NCBI GenBank assembly: GCA_031552145.1
Contig: JAVBMV010000004.1
Span: 124,001-188,000 of the forward strand
Source: JAVBMV01 sp031552145
GTDB lineage: Bacteria > Myxococcota > Myxococcia > Myxococcales > UBA5297
Length of the DNA stretch: 64,000 nucleotides
Reading direction: 5' to 3'
Part shown: positions 62,046-64,000 of the stretch, piece after piece
How positions within the stretch are numbered: the stretch's first letter is position 1
How the letters are laid out: each line of letters opens with the position of its first letter
Position numbers and translations under genes: made by a program
Notes under the pieces: generated by a model
What the model saw: only the letters and a program-made list of their open reading frames with translations
Database searches by the model: none
Told to the model about the DNA's origin: nothing

Positions 62046-62174
62046 GCGGACTCCACGGTCAGGGGGCGCTCGACTTCGAACGCCTCGTTCATTCCGGTGG
62101 CACCAGAGCGGTGCGCTGGCCGGACAAGGTACTGCGCCTTGAACGGGCGGCCAGGGCTGGCCGGAAACCGTAAC

Positions 62175-62203
62175 CGCCTACACCCCCGGGAAAAGCGGGT
62201 CAA
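62175..62203 (-). promoter_or_regulatory. Candidate promoter of the M23 peptidase gene
   Basis: On the minus strand TTGACC (62198-62203), a 17-bp spacer and TAGGCG (62175-62180). The -35 is good, the -10 is poor. The gap 62046-62252 has no gene that I can support; a 16-codon frame (MNEAFEVERP) overlaps the M23 start by 4 bp. Confidence 0.3.
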
Positions 62204-62231
62204 GCAGAGAATTTGCCCAGCGGCCGGATGC

Positions 62232-62252
62232 GAGAGGCACACACAGCCTCTC
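62232..62252 (-). terminator. Hairpin after the yggS-like stop
   Basis: A perfect 7-bp stem (GAGAGGC / GCCTCTC) with a 7-nt loop starts at the base after the stop codon in transcription order. There is no U-tract, so termination is uncertain. Confidence 0.4.
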
Positions 62253-62924
62253 TCAACGGGGCGACCGCTCTCCGAAGATGGAGCTCCCCACCCTGACCAG
62301 GGTGGAGCCCTCCTCGATGGCCACCTCGAAGTCGCCACTCATCCCCATCGAGAGTTGCGCGAGACCATGCTCCCGGGCGAGGAGCGCCACACGTCTGAAA
62401 TAGGGGCGCACCCGCTCGGGCTCCTCCGCCGGGGGGATCGCCATCAGCCCGATGGGGCAAAGCCCCTCGATCTTCCGGAGCGCATCGAGAAAGGGCGCGA
62501 GCGCCTCGGGCGCGACCCCACCCTTCTGGCTCTCGCCCAGGTTCACCTCGATGAAGAGCTCAATCGACCTGCCCAGGAGCGCGGCGCGGCGCCCGAGCTC
62601 CGCCGCGGCGCCCAGGTCGTCCAAGGCCCCACAGGAGGCCGCGTGCGCCGCCACATACTTCGCCTTATTGCGCTGGAGCGTGCCGATGAAGTGAAGCTCC
62701 AACCCCTCGAGCCCCTTCAGCTCCTCGGCCTTCCTCGCGAGCTCCTGCGCGTAGTTCTCGCCGAAGCGGCGTTGTCCCGCCTCCCATGCTTCGCGGATCG
62801 CCGAGGCGGGAAAACGCTTGGAGACGGCCAGGAGCTCCACCTCGGAGGGGTCCCGGCCAACGCGGCGCGCTGCCTCGGCCATCCGCTCGCGCACCCGGAG
62901 TAGATTCTCGGCGATTTGGCTCAT
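62253..62924 (-). CDS. yggS: YggS/PLPBP-family pyridoxal-phosphate-binding protein
   Basis: A 223-residue PLP homeostasis protein with a fold like the alanine-racemase N-domain. The PLP lysine is K36 in LLAVSKRFP, with FGENYAQEL, HFIGTLQRNK and the phosphate-binding end STLVRVGSSIFGER. It keeps vitamin B6 and amino acid pools in order and is often found next to division or cell wall genes. The ATG at 62924 overlaps the maf stop by 4 bp (ATGA). Confidence 0.92.
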   Translation of the reverse strand: MSQIAENLLRVRERMAEAARRVGRDPSEVELLAVSKRFPASAIREAWEAGQRRFGENYAQELARKAEELKGLEGLELHFIGTLQRNKAKYVAAHAASCGALDDLGAAAELGRRAALLGRSIELFIEVNLGESQKGGVAPEALAPFLDALRKIEGLCPIGLMAIPPAEEPERVRPYFRRVALLAREHGLAQLSMGMSGDFEVAIEEGSTLVRVGSSIFGERSPR

Positions 62925-63535
62925 GCGTTCTCGTTCCCCGGCGACCATGGCATCACCAAGCCTACGCGCTCCAGGATTCGAAGCGTCTCGCCGAGGGGCA
63001 GGCCGACCACATTGGAAGCGCTCCCCGTGAGCGCCTCGGCGAAGATCCCTCCGAGGCCCTGCAGCCCATAGGCACCTGCCTTATCCATCGGCTCGCCGGT
63101 TTCGACATACCAATCCAGCTGGGCGCCGCTGACCGCGAAGAACCGGACGCGCGTCTCTACCACCGCCCCCTCGCCGCCGAGCGGACCATCGGCCCAGACA
63201 CCCGTCAGGACCACATGCTCTCGCCCATTGAGCGCGCCCAGCATCTCCCTGGCCTCACTCGCGCTCGAGGGCTTTCCGAGAATGGCGCCGTCGAGCGCCA
63301 CCGCTGTGTCGGCGCCGAGGGTCACGCTACTCTCCAGACGCCCCGCCGCTCCTGCCTTGGCGCGCGCCAGCCGCAGTACATAGGGGCCGGGCTGCTCGCC
63401 GGGCAGCGGGCGCTCGTCCAGCGCGACCGCGCAGAACTCGAGGCGGAGCCCAAGCGCTTGAAGCATGGCGCGCCTCCGCGGTGAAGCGGAGGCAAGCCTC
63501 AGGAGCAGCGCCCGCCCCTCGCCATCGCGCGACAA
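62921..63535 (-). CDS. maf: Maf-type nucleoside triphosphate pyrophosphatase
   Basis: A 204-residue HAM1-like enzyme that hydrolyses dTTP/UTP or modified NTPs. It begins LRLASASPRRRAMLQALGL, with the LGADTAV, LGKPSSASEAREML, GAYGLQGLGGIFAEALTG and SASNVVGLPL motifs. These match the Maf family; paralogue identity (YhdE or YceF type) is not resolved. The TTG start at 63535 has only a weak GGGAT site. It is followed by yggS and preceded 1 bp by the PPIase gene. Confidence 0.93.
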   Translation of the reverse strand: MSRDGEGRALLLRLASASPRRRAMLQALGLRLEFCAVALDERPLPGEQPGPYVLRLARAKAGAAGRLESSVTLGADTAVALDGAILGKPSSASEAREMLGALNGREHVVLTGVWADGPLGGEGAVVETRVRFFAVSGAQLDWYVETGEPMDKAGAYGLQGLGGIFAEALTGSASNVVGLPLGETLRILERVGLVMPWSPGNENA

Positions 63536-63536
63536 G

Positions 63537-64000
63537 CTACATCCCCAAATCGGTCGGCAGCAGCGGCGCGTTCACCTTGAGCAGCTCGGGGTTCTTGTAG
63601 ATAGTCGCGTTCGCCTTCGCCGTCTCGAGGAAACGCTCGAAGAGCTCATTCGACTTCTGCACCTGGGCCGCCCCGCGCAGCTCCTCGAGCTTGGCGTCGA
63701 ACTCGGCCATGTCCGCGTGTTCGCGCGACTTCAGCTCCAACACGATGAAGGCACCGTGGAGCTCCGCGACCTTCTCGGGAATGCGCTTCTGCTCGGAGAG
63801 CGTCTGCAGTTCGGCGGAGAGCGCGGCATCGGATCCCAGCTTGGGGATGTACTCAGCGCTGGGAGAGAAGGGGCCGGTGCTCTCCACTTCCACCTTGCGC
63901 TCGGTTCGCTCGGCGCCCTCCGCGCGCGCCGGGAAGAGCTCCGCGAGCTTCTTTCCCGCGCGCAGCTTCACCAGCGCTTCCTCTGCGGCACCCTTGGCCA
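63537..64000 (-). CDS. C-terminal part of a probable periplasmic PPIase (SurA/PpiD-like), runs off the window
   Basis: Only the last ~155 codons are present; the frame is open to base 64000. The sequence (AKGAAEEALVKLRAGKKLAELFPA, then VAELHGAFIVLELKSREHADMAEFDAKLEELR and KSNELFERFLETAKANATIYKNPELLKV) resembles the end of PpiD/SurA-type membrane-anchored chaperones, in which a parvulin domain is followed by such a helix. Without the parvulin domain, this remains a family-level call. It would fold envelope proteins delivered by Sec. It is the upstream neighbour of maf and yggS. Confidence 0.6.
   Translation of the reverse strand, partial: AKGAAEEALVKLRAGKKLAELFPARAEGAERTERKVEVESTGPFSPSAEYIPKLGSDAALSAELQTLSEQKRIPEKVAELHGAFIVLELKSREHADMAEFDAKLEELRGAAQVQKSNELFERFLETAKANATIYKNPELLKVNAPLLPTDLGM

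Noticed and set aside
62042..62091. A 16-codon leader frame (MNEAFEVERP...) overlapping the M23 start
   Set aside because: It has no ribosome site and the 4-bp overlap may be by chance.

Overview
The window is about 64 kb of GC-rich chromosomal DNA, densely packed with housekeeping genes and free of phage, insertion sequences, CRISPR arrays and plasmid functions. It comes from a member of the Myxococcota or a close relative. The evidence is an intact pomY-pomZ-pomX cluster (the myxobacterial system that positions the FtsZ ring), a Ser/Thr protein kinase, a cysteine-rich repeat lipoprotein ending in a lamin-tail domain, and deltaproteobacterial-style versions of EF-Ts, HflX and RpoH. One RNA gene was found: tRNA-Gln(UUG).

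Region 1 (1-12.5 kb, nearly all minus strand) holds a truncated kinase, a TPR-like repeat protein with an RG-rich tail, a small unknown protein, a lipid-A-type ABC exporter with an adjacent lipoprotein, RadC, a five-gene envelope operon (LamG-like membrane protein, two small or multi-pass membrane proteins, a Tat-exported DUF4159 protein, and a VWA/glutamine-amidotransferase-like membrane protein), and an RpoH-type sigma factor. Region 2 (12.6-18.9 kb, plus strand) has a DEAD-box helicase, a DUF2723 membrane glycosyltransferase, and the cysteine-rich lipoprotein built from a 945-bp tandem duplication. Region 3 (18.9-24.7 kb) holds an M23 peptidase, gmk, yicC, hflX and gpsA. Region 4 (24.8-28.3 kb) is pomYZX followed by tRNA-Gln on the opposite strand. 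Region 5 (28.3-35.4 kb, mostly plus strand) is metabolic and stress-related: a DapE-like peptidase, a metallo-beta-lactamase-fold hydrolase, a VOC protein, a four-S1-domain protein, an ADP-ribosylglycohydrolase, rlmN, a KGG hydrophilin and a REC-XRE response regulator.

Region 6 (35.4-56.3 kb, all minus strand) is a complete division and cell wall (dcw) cluster. In transcription order it reads mraZ, a STAS-domain gene, rsmH, ftsL, ftsI with a PASTA domain, murE, murF, mraY, murD, ftsW, murG, murC, murB, ddl, ftsQ, ftsA, ftsZ, followed by a biotin carboxylase and a mini biotin carrier. Most junctions are 1-8 bp overlaps or gaps, and the cluster is preceded by a promoter with two MraZ boxes. Region 7 (56.3-64 kb, minus strand) contains tsf, rpsB, secA, a second M23 peptidase, a YggS-type PLP protein, a Maf nucleotide pyrophosphatase and the C-terminal end of a probable periplasmic PPIase.

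The window therefore carries both halves of a division machine: the dcw cluster makes the peptidoglycan precursors and the divisome, and PomXYZ, about 9-10 kb from ftsZ, would tell FtsZ where to assemble. The most notable items are the Pom cluster with its pomX 3' end antisense to a tRNA, probable non-canonical starts in hflX (ATT) and pomY (CTG), the 945-bp duplication, a stem-loop over the accC start, the MraZ operator, and the STAS gene inside the dcw cluster. Functional statements rest on motifs seen by eye; no database search was possible.
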